64,000 nt of DNA from Aquimarina mycalae (GCF_029906345.1 NZ_JARYGY010000003.1:434001-498000); one strand, 5' to 3'; positions 1-9,528 are shown, numbered from the stretch's first letter. Program-made: numbers and translations. Notes: a model not told the origin generated them from the sequence alone.

Positions 1-831
1 TAATCTAGTATCAATGATACTCTTAGCTTGAGAAGTTAATGTAGCACTTCCTAAATTCCAGTTAATCGGTAATGCAGAATATTCTACTAAAGAACACTCT
101 ACTTCTTTCCAAGTAGTTAACCCTCCTTTTTGAGTAAGCACTTCTTTACTTACTGTTTTAAAAGTAGCAGGTACAACTACCTCATCTGTATAAGCATCCT
201 TAACCATAACTGTTTTAGTAATCGTTGCATATTCTGCTGGGATTATTTCTTCAATAACTCTAGCTGGTTCTGCAATCACTCTTTTAGTATAAGTACTTGG
301 TTGTTCAGCAATTGGAGTACTGGCAGTAGTTGCATCCGAACTTAAAGTTTGAGTTGGTATTGTAGTAAACTCCGCAGGATACCCTTTATAACACCAGTAA
401 CGACAATCATCTGGGTTACTAGATGCACAATCAGGTGCTGGAGATCCAAGCTCCCATTGAGCATATGCAGGTTTAATCTCTACGGTTTCTGCTCCTGTTC
501 CAAATTTAGCTGGAATAACCTTTAATGTAGAAGCTCCTTGCTTTTTAACAAAAGTTACCGTTTCTGTTTTATATTTAGCAGGAACAACTGTGAGCTTTTT
601 TCCCTCTTCTTTAACTAAAACTTTTTCTGTTACTTTTTCAAAAGTTGCAGGATATGTTTTCAACTTTTTGTATTCTGGTGTAATTTGCACCTGTACCGTT
701 TGATTTTCATAAATGTCTGGTGTTGTACAACGTACGTAACATTTCCCAGGTTCTGGATTAGCAGGTAGGTCTTGAGCTTGAACAGTAATTCCCGCAATTG
801 CAAGAAGCACAAATAGAATGTGTTTTTTCAT
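1..831 (-). CDS. OmpA-family outer-membrane protein, C-terminus cut by window edge
   Basis: The frame is open from an ATG at 831 to base 1 (277 codons, no stop), so the gene runs off the window. It begins with a clear signal peptide (MKKHILFVLLAIAGITVQAQ, cleavage A|Q). The middle holds short repeats of the type V-x-P-A-[KET]-[FY]-x-T, for example TVVPAKYKTETV, KVIPAKFGTG, IIPAEYATIT and VVVPATFKTV. A Cys-rich linker (CASSNPDDCRYWCYKG) separates two repeat blocks. The last visible residues, INWNLGSATLTSQAKSIID, look like the start of an OmpA-like peptidoglycan-binding domain, which would lie just outside the window. It is probably a cell-envelope protein tethering the outer membrane to the wall. 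The OmpA call is inference from this short stretch and from the family's usual layout. Confidence 0.7.
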   Translation of the reverse strand, partial: MKKHILFVLLAIAGITVQAQDLPANPEPGKCYVRCTTPDIYENQTVQVQITPEYKKLKTYPATFEKVTEKVLVKEEGKKLTVVPAKYKTETVTFVKKQGASTLKVIPAKFGTGAETVEIKPAYAQWELGSPAPDCASSNPDDCRYWCYKGYPAEFTTIPTQTLSSDATTASTPIAEQPSTYTKRVIAEPARVIEEIIPAEYATITKTVMVKDAYTDEVVVPATFKTVSKEVLTQKGGLTTWKEVECSLVEYSALPINWNLGSATLTSQAKSIIDTRL

Positions 832-1065
832 AGTTGATGATTTTCGTGGTTATTATTATGTTACATTTTAAAGGTACGAAAATATGTATACGAAAAAGAA
901 ATGTTAAAAATTAACATTTTAAAAAAAATCAAATTTTCGATGTATTGTATTTTTTATCGACAAAACACCAAAAAAAACTAAACTCTCATATTTTTATATT
1001 TTTCTTTCTGCTATTTATTCTATATTTTTATCAAAATCATTCAAAATTATTTAAAACTCGACAAT

Positions 1066-1386
1066 ATGTTTGAACTCAAAAATAAAGAGGGATCTAGTTA
1101 TCATTTTACGCTGAAAGCTAAGAATGGACAAGTAATTCTAAGTAGCGAAGTATACAATTCTAAAGCTGCAGCAGTAAATGGAATCGCATCAGTACAAAAA
1201 AATGCATCTGAAGATGGAAGATATGAACGAAAGACTGCAAAAGACGGAAAGTTTTTTTTCAACTTAAAAGCTACAAATGGTCAAGTAATTGGTAGTAGTC
1301 AGATGTATTCTTCTGAATCTGGAATGGAAAATGGTATCAACTCTGTTAAAGAAAATGCTGCTGGAGCTGATACTAAGGAAATTTAA
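1066..1386 (+). CDS. YegP-family protein with two DUF1508 repeats
   Basis: This 106-residue cytoplasmic protein is two copies of the roughly 50-residue YegP/DUF1508 unit. Copy one is around residues 5-50 (YHFTLKAKNGQVILSSEVYNSK) and copy two around 57-102 (FFFNLKATNGQVIGSSQMYSSE). Each has the K-A-x-N-G-Q-V-I core followed by an S-S-x-x-Y turn and a G-I-x-S-V-[QK] helix, as in known tandem YegP proteins. The biochemical role of the family is not established. The gene stands alone, is divergent from the OmpA-family gene, and is closed by a hairpin terminator. The start is the only ATG that keeps the first repeat whole. Confidence 0.9.
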   Translation: MFELKNKEGSSYHFTLKAKNGQVILSSEVYNSKAAAVNGIASVQKNASEDGRYERKTAKDGKFFFNLKATNGQVIGSSQMYSSESGMENGINSVKENAAGADTKEI

Positions 1387-1414
1387 ATTTAGTAAGTATC
1401 CATTTATAAATTCT

Positions 1415-1450
1415 AAAAAAAGCTGTTCAGATCTCTAAACAGCTTTTTCT
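1415..1450. terminator. Bidirectional intrinsic terminator
   Basis: AAAAAGCTGTT and AACAGCTTTTT form a stem with a short loop, flanked by A-rich and T-rich runs. It lies between the convergent YegP and threonine aldolase genes and can serve both. Confidence 0.85.
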
Positions 1451-1451
1451 T

Positions 1452-2465
1452 TTATATAGATTGTAATAGTTCTATAAAAAATTCATGCATTTCTTGAGTA
1501 TAATCCAAATGCGTGACAAATCTTAATTTTCCTTGTCCCATACTATAAAAATGAATGTTTTTTGAAGCCATTTTCATAATAAAATCCTCTTCATTTCCTT
1601 CTATAGTAAATATAACTATATTCGTATCTATTGGTTCTACATTAGTTACAAAAGATACACCTTCTAAGACTTGACCAATTTCCTTTGCTCTTGTATGATC
1701 CTCTTGTAATCGATCCAAATGATGTTCTATAGCATATAAACCAGCTGCTGCCATATAACCTATTTGACGCATTCCTCCACCCAATACTTTTCTTATTCTA
1801 ATAGCATGCTCCATAATCTCTGAATCACCTACTAATACAGAACCCATTGGCGCACCTAATCCCTTACTAAGACAAACAGAAATAGTATCAAACATTTCTC
1901 CATATTGCTTAGACTGTTCTTGTTTAGCAACCAATGCATTCCACAATCTGGCACCATCTAAATGATAACCTAGATTATGATCACTACATACTTTTTTTAT
2001 TTTTATAATTTCTTCAAAATCATAACAGGCTCCTCCACCTTTGTTTGTTGTATTTTCTACACATACTAAGCTTGTTAATGGGCTATGATAAAAATCTGGA
2101 GGATTAATAGATTCTAGAACCTGATCAGCTGTGATCATACCTCTATGACCATCTATCAACTTGCAGGAAACTCCACTATTAAAAGAAACTCCTCCTCCTT
2201 CATAATTAAATACATGCGCATATGCATCTGCTATCAATTGTTCTCCTGGTTGTGTGTGTAATTTAATCGCAGCTTGATTTGCCATACTGCCAGATGGAAA
2301 AAACAAAGCGTTTTCCTTTCCAAACATCGTAGCTATTTTTTTTTCCAAAGCATTCACTGTAGGGTCCTCTTTATATACATCATCTCCTACTTCAGCGTTG
2401 ATCATTGCGCTAAGCATTTCTGGAGTAGGTTTTGTAACCGTATCACTCCTAAGATCTATTATCAT
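1452..2465 (-). CDS. ltaE: Low-specificity threonine aldolase (PLP enzyme)
   Basis: The 337-residue protein is a fold-type I PLP enzyme of the threonine aldolase family, cleaving L-threonine or allo-threonine to glycine and acetaldehyde in the cytoplasm. The N-terminus [14 protein letters not shown] and D29-V-Y-K-E-D-P are family signatures. [10 protein letters not shown] (56-65) binds the PLP phosphate. HLDGAR (168-173) supplies the aspartate that pairs with the pyridine nitrogen. [12 protein letters not shown] carries the Schiff-base lysine K201. Length is normal for the family. The start lies 46 bp downstream of the stop of the metalloprotease gene on the same strand, so they may be co-transcribed, but there is no obvious functional link. 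Confidence 0.93.
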   Translation of the reverse strand: MIIDLRSDTVTKPTPEMLSAMINAEVGDDVYKEDPTVNALEKKIATMFGKENALFFPSGSMANQAAIKLHTQPGEQLIADAYAHVFNYEGGGVSFNSGVSCKLIDGHRGMITADQVLESINPPDFYHSPLTSLVCVENTTNKGGGACYDFEEIIKIKKVCSDHNLGYHLDGARLWNALVAKQEQSKQYGEMFDTISVCLSKGLGAPMGSVLVGDSEIMEHAIRIRKVLGGGMRQIGYMAAAGLYAIEHHLDRLQEDHTRAKEIGQVLEGVSFVTNVEPIDTNIVIFTIEGNEEDFIMKMASKNIHFYSMGQGKLRFVTHLDYTQEMHEFFIELLQSI

Positions 2466-2510
2466 ATATTACTTAATTAGAATATTTATTACTTACTTAA
2501 TATAGGTGGG

Positions 2511-4922
2511 TTAAAATTCACATCTAAAACTTCCAATCGGCGAACCATCTGGTATTTTTGGCGAAGGTAAGGCTTTAAACTTTTCAGGTTTAGTCATAAA
2601 ATCCTGAAGCTGTTTTAAATAATAATCATTATAATCCTTATTATGGTCTTTCTTTTTTTCCGACTTCAGTAATGATTGTATTTTCTTTAATGATGCATAT
2701 ACTAATGCACGTACCTGAGGGTAAGCATTAGGATCATTACTTAAATTCATGAGCTGCTTTAAAGTATTGCTTTTTACTATATGCTGGATTTCGTTATGAT
2801 AATCATTCTTAGGTTTAGACCTAAATACCACATTAGTTAGCTTTTCTAAAACCTCCGAAACACCAAGCTGATCTGAATTCAAACTCTTTTGTTGCACTAA
2901 ACGTGATATTCTTTGAGAGTTCAACAATAATGATAAACTCATATCACTTGCTGTAGAAGCTGCACTTATTGGATCAAATGCCACTCCAGTCTTACTACCA
3001 AATGATTCTCTAGAACGATCATATCCATAGGCTCTAGGAGGAAACAGTCTTAATTTATCTTCAGGAATTACTAACACTTCTGGAGATAAAGTTTGCAATA
3101 CTTGTTCTAAAGCTTCTTTTTGCTTTTTTTCTGAAATTGCTTCTACAATGGTTTGAGCATCTCCTTTAACAGCATAATTATATGTAAGTCCACCTACCAA
3201 TTTTACAGCAGCTTCTGTTTGATATCTATGAAAGAAATATAACGGAACAAATACGTCTTCAAGAACAGAATAAGGCTCATTAGCTCTTATATTATCTTTA
3301 GAGAAATTTTGGATAGCTATTTTTCGAACTTCGAGTATATTTTTCAACTCCTCAGAAGCGCTCTTTCCGTTATCCCATAAATGCGCCAAACCGTGTGCTC
3401 CTCCTTGAGGTCTTGCATCACTATCCGATATAAAGCGTAAACCAGATGCATACGCTTCATTTAAAATTTTATGCAACCCCTCTTGTTCATCCGCATCATC
3501 ATTAAACTCAGAATAGCTATAGGCAACTGTAACTTTATCCCAAACTCCAATCTTAGTGTCATAGGCATCTGATAAATCAATAATTCCATTTTTTAATTTC
3601 ACTGTTGGATGAGGATAATCCATTACCGAAGCTCTATTACTGGTACTTGCAGCAAAATTATGCGCGAAACCTATAGTATGCCCAACCTCATGTGCTGATA
3701 ATTGTCGAATTCTAGCCAAGGCCATTGCTAACATAGGTTGATAATTATCATCATTATCTGCAAACGGTTTATTTAATAAAGCCTGAGCAATAAGAAAATC
3801 TTGACGAATTCGTAAGCTACCCAAGCTCACATGTCCTTTTAATATTTCGCCAGTTCTTGGATCCACTACACTAGCTCCATAACTCCAACCTCTTGTAGAA
3901 CGATGTACCCATTGAATCACATTATATCGTACATCCATAGGATCAGCATCTTCTGGAAGCATTTTTACTTGAAACGCATTTTTAAACCCTATAGCTTCAT
4001 ATGCCTCATTCCACCATCTAGCACCATCTAGTAACGCCGATCTTACTGGTTCTGGAGTACCAGGATCCAAATAATAAATAATTGGCTCCTTTGCTTCACT
4101 CACAGTTAGTTCTGGATTTTTTTTCTCTAATCGATGTCTTGTAATATATCTTTTTGTTATGGGTTCCTGAACAGGAGTAGCATAATCAAGGTAAGATATA
4201 GACAGTGCTCCACTTCTAGGGTCAAACACTCTTTTTTTATAATTAGCATCTGGCAATTCTACAAAGGAATGATGCTGAGTTACTGTTAGATATTTAGAGT
4301 CTGGTGCTACCGACCATATTTTCCCTCCTGTTGGAGTCCCCTTATAAGTTGTTAATGCTTCAAACTCCACATTTTTAGGAAAAGCCCTAGTATTTTCTAA
4401 ACTCAAGGCACTTTTAGTTTTATCTATACCATAATTACCTTCTTTTTGATTTTTTAATCTACTAGCAATTCCATGAGTATCTTGAAGTAAAAAAGGTGTT
4501 ATATCGATAATATAAGTGTTGCCTTTTTTTTCTTTAATAGGAAAGCCATATAAAACAGATTTAGCAAATGCTTGTTCCACACTTCGCTTCTCTAATTTAT
4601 TATCGGTAATTGCACGATATCTCTGATTGGGTTGTACTAATAATAATTTATTTCCAGCTTTTTGAAACTTAACGACTACTCCATCACCTATTTGCCCTCT
4701 ATCCAATCCAATATCATTTGATCCCAAACCAGTAGCTAATGAATGAATATATAAAAACTCGACATCCAACTTGTTTACCTCTAAATATATCTCGTCCTTG
4801 CTTTGATTATAGTAAAAATTATAATATCCTTTATATGATTGTAAATCCTTTTGCTTTTCTAAAAACTGAGCAGATAGCATATGAGAAACTACTAGAAAAA
4901 GGCAAGTAATATTAATTTTCAT
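2511..4922 (-). CDS. Secreted zinc metalloprotease of the DUF5117 type
   Basis: This 803-residue protein starts with a signal peptide (cleaved around MLSAQ) and is exported. Around residue 407 it has HEVGHTIGFAHN, a complete HExxHxxGxxH zincin motif, followed by S-V-M-D-Y (the Met-turn). The N-terminal 250 residues match the DUF5117/DUF5118 type that precedes the catalytic domain in Bacteroidota proteases, from GYYNFYYNQ through the GLGSNDIGLDRGQ stretch. There is no T9SS sorting domain, so it is likely periplasmic or secreted by another route. Substrate is unknown. The promoter should lie in the 107 bp shared with divergent prfB. Confidence 0.88.
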   Translation of the reverse strand: MKINITCLFLVVSHMLSAQFLEKQKDLQSYKGYYNFYYNQSKDEIYLEVNKLDVEFLYIHSLATGLGSNDIGLDRGQIGDGVVVKFQKAGNKLLLVQPNQRYRAITDNKLEKRSVEQAFAKSVLYGFPIKEKKGNTYIIDITPFLLQDTHGIASRLKNQKEGNYGIDKTKSALSLENTRAFPKNVEFEALTTYKGTPTGGKIWSVAPDSKYLTVTQHHSFVELPDANYKKRVFDPRSGALSISYLDYATPVQEPITKRYITRHRLEKKNPELTVSEAKEPIIYYLDPGTPEPVRSALLDGARWWNEAYEAIGFKNAFQVKMLPEDADPMDVRYNVIQWVHRSTRGWSYGASVVDPRTGEILKGHVSLGSLRIRQDFLIAQALLNKPFADNDDNYQPMLAMALARIRQLSAHEVGHTIGFAHNFAASTSNRASVMDYPHPTVKLKNGIIDLSDAYDTKIGVWDKVTVAYSYSEFNDDADEQEGLHKILNEAYASGLRFISDSDARPQGGAHGLAHLWDNGKSASEELKNILEVRKIAIQNFSKDNIRANEPYSVLEDVFVPLYFFHRYQTEAAVKLVGGLTYNYAVKGDAQTIVEAISEKKQKEALEQVLQTLSPEVLVIPEDKLRLFPPRAYGYDRSRESFGSKTGVAFDPISAASTASDMSLSLLLNSQRISRLVQQKSLNSDQLGVSEVLEKLTNVVFRSKPKNDYHNEIQHIVKSNTLKQLMNLSNDPNAYPQVRALVYASLKKIQSLLKSEKKKDHNKDYNDYYLKQLQDFMTKPEKFKALPSPKIPDGSPIGSFRCEF

Positions 4923-5004
4923 TCTAAAATGATTTATGTGATTTGCAAAAGCATTAAAACTATAAAATAATAGTAAAATTATTTCCTACTGAACTGTTAA
5001 ATCC

Positions 5005-5012
5005 TATTTTTG
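5005..5012 (+). promoter_or_regulatory. Probable -7 box of prfB
   Basis: TATTTTTG matches the Bacteroidota consensus TAnnTTTG. It lies 17 bp before the prfB ATG, which would give a leader of only about 10 bases. No clear -33 TTG is seen. Confidence 0.5.
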
Positions 5013-5029
5013 TCAAAAATAAATGAAAT

Positions 5030-6128
5030 ATGATTAATACTGAGACTTTACAAGATCTTAGAGAGCGCCTGGTTGCGTTAAGGAGGTATCTTTGACATTG
5101 ATGCCAAACTTATTGAAATAGCTAACGAAGAAGAAAAGACGTATGCTCCTGATTTCTGGGATAATGCACAAGAAGCTGAAAAACTAATGCGTGCTTTAAA
5201 TGCAGAAAAGAAATGGGTATCTGAATATGAAAAAAGTGTCACGCTGGTTGACGATCTAGAAATACTCTATGAATTTTTTAAAGAAGGAGATGCTACTGAA
5301 GCCGAAGTAAATGAACGTCATGATAAAGCTTTAGAGTTATTAGAAAATCTAGAGTTTAAAAATATGCTTAGTGAAGAAGGAGATAGCATGAGTGCTGTCC
5401 TTCAAATTACTGCTGGTGCTGGTGGAACAGAAAGTTGTGATTGGGCCAGTATGCTAATGCGTATGTATTTAATGTGGGCAGAAAAACAAGGTTTTAAAGT
5501 AAAAGAACTTAACTATCAAGAGGGTGATGTTGCTGGAATAAAAACTGTTACCTTGGAAATCGATGGTGAATATGTTTTTGGATGGCTTAAGGGTGAAAAT
5601 GGTGTGCATAGATTGGTACGTATTTCTCCCTTTGACAGCAACGCCAAAAGACACACTTCTTTTGCTTCTATTTATGTATATCCTTTAGCGGATGATAGTA
5701 TAGAAATTGAAATCAACTCTTCTGACTATGAAATTATAACCTCAAGATCTAGTGGTGCTGGTGGACAAAATGTAAACAAAGTAGAAACAAAAGTACAACT
5801 TACCCATTTTCCTACAGGAATACAGATTTCTTGTTCGGATTCCAGATCACAACATGATAACAGAGAAAAAGCGCTACAAATGCTTAAGTCACAACTTTTT
5901 GAGCTTGAACTTAAAAAACAACAAGCGCAACGTGATGAGATTGAAGCTTCTAAAATGAAAATAGAATGGGGATCACAAATACGTAATTACGTAATGCATC
6001 CGTATAAATTAGTAAAAGATGTTAGAACCGCTGAAGAAACTGGAAACGTTGACGCAGTAATGGATGGCAATATTGATGCTTTTCTAAAGGCGTTCCTCAT
6101 GATGATGGGGCAAAAAAATGAAGATTAA
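5030..6128 (+). CDS. prfB: Peptide chain release factor 2, expressed by programmed +1 frameshift
   Basis: RF2 releases finished proteins at UGA and UAA codons. Frame one runs from ATG 5030 for 21 codons to CTT and is stopped by an in-frame TGA at 5093-5095. Reading continues in the +1 frame from GAC at 5094 to the stop at 6128, giving a full 365-residue RF2. The SPF codon-recognition tripeptide is in RISPFDSN, and the catalytic GGQ lies at about 244-246 ([10 protein letters not shown]). An open frame starting at ATG 5187 alone would lose about 50 N-terminal residues, including [20 protein letters not shown], so it is not the true start. arsC follows 11 bp later and is probably in the same transcript. 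The classical product autoregulates: low RF2 favours frameshifting at its own UGA. Confidence 0.97.
5081..5096 (+). promoter_or_regulatory. RF2 programmed +1 frameshift signal
   Basis: AGG AGG TAT CTT TGA C contains a Shine-Dalgarno-like AGGAGGT placed just before the slippery CTT and the UGA-C stop context. This is the same arrangement as the E. coli prfB signal (AGGGGGTATCTTTGAC), with an even better anti-SD match. Start-codon regions elsewhere in this window lack such sequences. Confidence 0.95.
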
Positions 6129-6139
6129 AAAATAAAAAT

Positions 6140-6481
6140 ATGACAACCATATATCACAATCCCAGATGTAGTAAATCAAGACAATGCCTTGCTATTCTGG
6201 AAGAAAAAAAGGAGCATATAGAAATTGTTAAATATTTAGACACTCCTATTACAAAGGAAAAACTAACAGAAATTATTACACTTCTTGGTATACAACCTAT
6301 CGATTTGGTTAGAAAAAATGAAGCAGTCTGGAAAGAAAATTTTAAAGGAAAAAATTTAGATGATCAACAACTTATTCAAGCAATGTGTGATCACCCTAAA
6401 TTAATTGAAAGACCAATTGTGATAAAAGATAATCAAGCGATTATAGGTAGACCTCCAGAAAAGGTAATAGATATTCTATAA
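6140..6481 (+). CDS. arsC: ArsC-family arsenate reductase-like protein
   Basis: The 113-residue cytoplasmic protein has the thioredoxin-like ArsC/Spx fold. The N-terminus TIYHNPRCSKSRQCL places the catalytic cysteine at C10, as in glutaredoxin-dependent arsenate reductases. RPIVIKDNQAIIGRPPE near the C-terminus carries the conserved RPI and GRPP segments. It lacks the longer C-terminal tail of E. coli ArsC. It sits 11 bp after prfB with no arsenite pump or ArsR nearby, so an arsenic-resistance role is not certain. Related family members have other thiol or regulatory roles. A terminator follows directly. Confidence 0.85.
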   Translation: MTTIYHNPRCSKSRQCLAILEEKKEHIEIVKYLDTPITKEKLTEIITLLGIQPIDLVRKNEAVWKENFKGKNLDDQQLIQAMCDHPKLIERPIVIKDNQAIIGRPPEKVIDIL

Positions 6482-6492
6482 GTATTGAAAAC

Positions 6493-6529
6493 AAAAAACT
6501 GCTTGAAATAATCAAGCAGTTTTTTTTAA
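6493..6529. terminator. Intrinsic terminator after arsC
   Basis: AAAAAACTGCTTGA and TCAAGCAGTTTTTT form a strong stem with an A/T-flanked loop between the convergent arsC and PKD-lipoprotein genes. It can act in both directions. Confidence 0.9.
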
Positions 6530-6537
6530 ATTAATTC

Positions 6538-8670
6538 TTAGTTACATTGTTGTCCGTCACTTGGGCATCCACAAACTGGTGGCGGTTCACAAGGATTTGC
6601 ACAAGGACACGTTGTGACAAGTACAGATATCCTGGTAGTTGTACTAGCAACTCCTCCTCGATTATCCGTTATTTGCAATGTTACTGTAAAAAGTCCTCCA
6701 CTATTAAAGGTATGTGATACTCCAAAAGGAAATCCACCAGATTCTGAAACACTTCCATCTCCAAAATCCCAAACAGAAGACACGATAGTACCATCGCTAT
6801 CCGTTGAATTAGTATTATTAAACAAAACGGTAAAAGGTGCTACACCATCCGTATTACTTGTATTTATAAGTGCTGTTGGCGGAGCATTAACTATAACCGT
6901 TCTTGTTGCCATTGCTGTATTATTAGAAGAATCTGTAGCAGTATACGTAATTGTATAAGTCCCAGCAACACTAGTATTAACCGTACCTGATCTGCTCACA
7001 TTTACCGCTCCATCTACATCATCAATGGCAGACGCACCTTCTTCAGTATACGATCCTCCTAGTTGTATGACTGTAGGGTTGCTTCCATTAATGTTAATAA
7101 CTGGTGGCGTTGTATCTGGACTGGTTACATTGATTTGCACAGAAATTATTCCAACACCTCCATAATTATCCACTACATTAAGACTAGCAGTATAAGTTCC
7201 TGGACTATTATATGTGTGAGAAGTACTAAACGGAAATGCACCTTGTACATTAGAACTATTATCTCCGAAGTTCCATATTGATGTTTCTAAAGTCCCATCT
7301 GTATCCGAAGACCCTGAATCATTAAAAGATACACTTAATGGAGCTATTCCAGACAAAGGAGTTGCATTGATTACTGCAGTTGGCTGTGCATTAACAATTA
7401 CTGTTCTTTCAGCTGTACCAACATTTCCAGAACTGTCTTCTGCAGAATATATTACAGTATATGATCCTGCAACAGCAGTATTTACATTAGAAGTATCAAT
7501 TGTTAAAGGAGAATTATCATCAACAGTAGCTCCCAACTCAGTATAACTTTCACCTAGCTGTATAATCTGTGGATTATCTCCAGTTATGGAGATCACAGGA
7601 GCTTGTGTATCTGGATCATTATAAATTAGTGTAACCAACGCTTCACGATTAATAGGAGTAGAATTATCATTAACTACAGTAAAATTAATTGCGTGTTCTC
7701 CACTTATGGTACCGATATATTCTCCTACAGATGCACCAACTACTATTGGAATTACTTCACCCGCTGAATATGTAGTACCATCATATGCAAAACTTCCTGT
7801 ATTAGAAGTAGAATATGTCATTGTATATGCTGCTGTACCTACAGTTTCCTCTAGATTAAAATCAATCTCAACAACATTATTAGTTAGCCCTTGAGATACT
7901 CTAGACAATGCTGTAAAAGTAAAATCAGGTGTATCTCCGACTTCTAACAAAATCATTTTTTGAACACTAACTCCCAAGCTGCTTGTGGCCGTAAACAGAA
8001 TCTCAACCGTTCCTAATGTTGTTCCTTTAAACTGCCATGTCGAATCACCTACTGGTACTTCTGTTAAGGTTTCAGGATTCAAAGGAGTATCTGCAATTGT
8101 AATATCTCCAGCCCCTACTACATCCACAGTAGGAGTACCATATACATATTGAACATTATAGGTTGCACTGCTAATTTCGGTAATATTTAGATTTAGGTCA
8201 ACCACACCATCTACATAGGTAGATTCTGAAGATGGCACTACATCAAAAGTAAAAGCAGTATCATTAACATTATATGTGAGCTCAAACTCTTCTTCTCTTT
8301 CTGATTGATCTCTTATCGTTATAGTTACCTTATTGGTACCTACCGTAGTTCCGATATATTCTATAACAAACTGTGGCCCTGCAGGCAAATCAACAAACTG
8401 ATCCTCTGCAACATCCACTGAATTTAACACATAACTACCAGAACCTTCAGTAACATTATACTTAACTTGGTAATCTCCAGCTCCTATTTCTCCACCACCT
8501 GTTATGGTAAACTCAGAGGTTTTTGCTGTATTTAAAAATGCCTCCAAAGTAGTTTCACTAAACTCAACTTTAAAGAACACAACCAAATCCTCTGTTATTT
8601 CTTTATTACAAGCTATTACTAGTGATAATAAAATAACTACTCCTACTATATATTGATAAAATTTTTTCAT
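6538..8670 (-). CDS. Large surface lipoprotein with Ig-like, DUF5011 and PKD repeats and a Cys-rich tail
   Basis: This 710-residue protein starts with an SPII signal (VVILLSLVIAC). Residues 25-360 hold about three repeats of a 100-residue beta-sandwich resembling the TraQ-type module seen beside TraO-like proteins in Bacteroidota. That resemblance is by pattern only. Next come alternating DUF5011-type modules (GDNPQIIQLGESYTELGA and NGSNPTVIQLGGSYTEEGA) and PKD modules (SSDTDGTLETSIWNFGD and NSTDSDGTIVSSVWDFGDG). The protein ends in a proline/cysteine-rich tail from CPCANPCEPPP with six cysteines in 22 residues. It is probably outer-membrane anchored, surface exposed and involved in adhesion. 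It is the second gene of an operon, 37 bp after the TraO-like barrel gene. Confidence 0.8.
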   Translation of the reverse strand: MKKFYQYIVGVVILLSLVIACNKEITEDLVVFFKVEFSETTLEAFLNTAKTSEFTITGGGEIGAGDYQVKYNVTEGSGSYVLNSVDVAEDQFVDLPAGPQFVIEYIGTTVGTNKVTITIRDQSEREEEFELTYNVNDTAFTFDVVPSSESTYVDGVVDLNLNITEISSATYNVQYVYGTPTVDVVGAGDITIADTPLNPETLTEVPVGDSTWQFKGTTLGTVEILFTATSSLGVSVQKMILLEVGDTPDFTFTALSRVSQGLTNNVVEIDFNLEETVGTAAYTMTYSTSNTGSFAYDGTTYSAGEVIPIVVGASVGEYIGTISGEHAINFTVVNDNSTPINREALVTLIYNDPDTQAPVISITGDNPQIIQLGESYTELGATVDDNSPLTIDTSNVNTAVAGSYTVIYSAEDSSGNVGTAERTVIVNAQPTAVINATPLSGIAPLSVSFNDSGSSDTDGTLETSIWNFGDNSSNVQGAFPFSTSHTYNSPGTYTASLNVVDNYGGVGIISVQINVTSPDTTPPVININGSNPTVIQLGGSYTEEGASAIDDVDGAVNVSRSGTVNTSVAGTYTITYTATDSSNNTAMATRTVIVNAPPTALINTSNTDGVAPFTVLFNNTNSTDSDGTIVSSVWDFGDGSVSESGGFPFGVSHTFNSGGLFTVTLQITDNRGGVASTTTRISVLVTTCPCANPCEPPPVCGCPSDGQQCN

Positions 8671-8707
8671 CTATTTATCTTTATGGTTTTCAAATATTTA
8701 ATGAAAA

Positions 8708-9262
8708 TTATTTTAATATTAATTTGATTCCGAGACCAAAATATGGAGTAAACTCTCCTATTTCACTATTTATATGATATATTTCATTTGCTCGTATGTT
8801 AATAGCAACTGTTGGAATCAAAAATATATCTGCTTCAATACCTGCATACGCTCCGAATACTACGCTGCTAGTTTCGATATCCAAAACTTGGTTATTCTCT
8901 AAAACTTCATCTCCATTATTGATTGTTTCATATCCTATAGTTCCTCCTGCTCCAATAGATAGCGCAAACTTTCTGTTATTATTTCTTAATAAATCAAAAA
9001 AGAAACCTGCATTAAACCCATAAAGATCGACGGGTATTTTGATATCTTCATACTCAAGATTTGTAAAATTGGCTTGTATATTAAATTGTAAGAAGTCAAA
9101 TTTGTTTACCTTATAATCAAGTGTAGTCATACCTCCAAAACCTCCATCGACATAACCTCCTGTTAAAGAAAGTGCAATTTTATGGCTTTGAGCATACATT
9201 GAAATTGAAGAAAAAAGAATAAAAGCAATTAATAAAGACTTATTAATTAGAAGTTTTTTCAT
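8708..9262 (-). CDS. TraO-like outer-membrane beta-barrel protein
   Basis: The 184-residue protein has a signal peptide (cleavage SMYAQ|S). It is then made of alternating amphipathic strands (ALSLTGGYVDGGFGGM, LSIGAGGTIGYETIN, VVFGAYAGIEADIF) and ends in FTPYFGLGIKLILK, typical of an eight-stranded outer-membrane barrel. Its layout and strands resemble the TraO family of Bacteroidota conjugative transposons, but no other transfer genes are in the window. It is more likely a domesticated envelope pair with the downstream lipoprotein gene. The operon promoter should lie in the 9263-9556 gap shared with the divergent receptor gene. Confidence 0.65.
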   Translation of the reverse strand: MKKLLINKSLLIAFILFSSISMYAQSHKIALSLTGGYVDGGFGGMTTLDYKVNKFDFLQFNIQANFTNLEYEDIKIPVDLYGFNAGFFFDLLRNNNRKFALSIGAGGTIGYETINNGDEVLENNQVLDIETSSVVFGAYAGIEADIFLIPTVAINIRANEIYHINSEIGEFTPYFGLGIKLILK

Positions 9263-9528
9263 GGGCCCTATTTTATTGATTTGTGATGATTCTTAATTTT
9301 TGCATCTTTTTTCCGCAAAAATCAGACGCAAAACTAAAAAATCGAAACGTAATTCTTATTATAATTATTGTGTCTTTATTGTAACTAAATACGTACAAAT
9401 AACAGAATATCAAATCTCTTTTCTTATTTCTGTTAATTTAACTTAACTCAAACAAACAATAACCAACTGATATTAAGCATTATATATTATTTAACACCTC
9501 TTTAACCTACATAATCTTACCCTAACCA

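Noticed and set aside
130-345. Plus-strand ORF of 71 residues
   Set aside because: It is antisense to the OmpA-family gene, with low-complexity composition.
5187-6128. prfB starting at ATG 5187
   Set aside because: This would drop conserved RF2 N-terminal sequence encoded by 5030-5186. The frameshift signal explains the apparent break.
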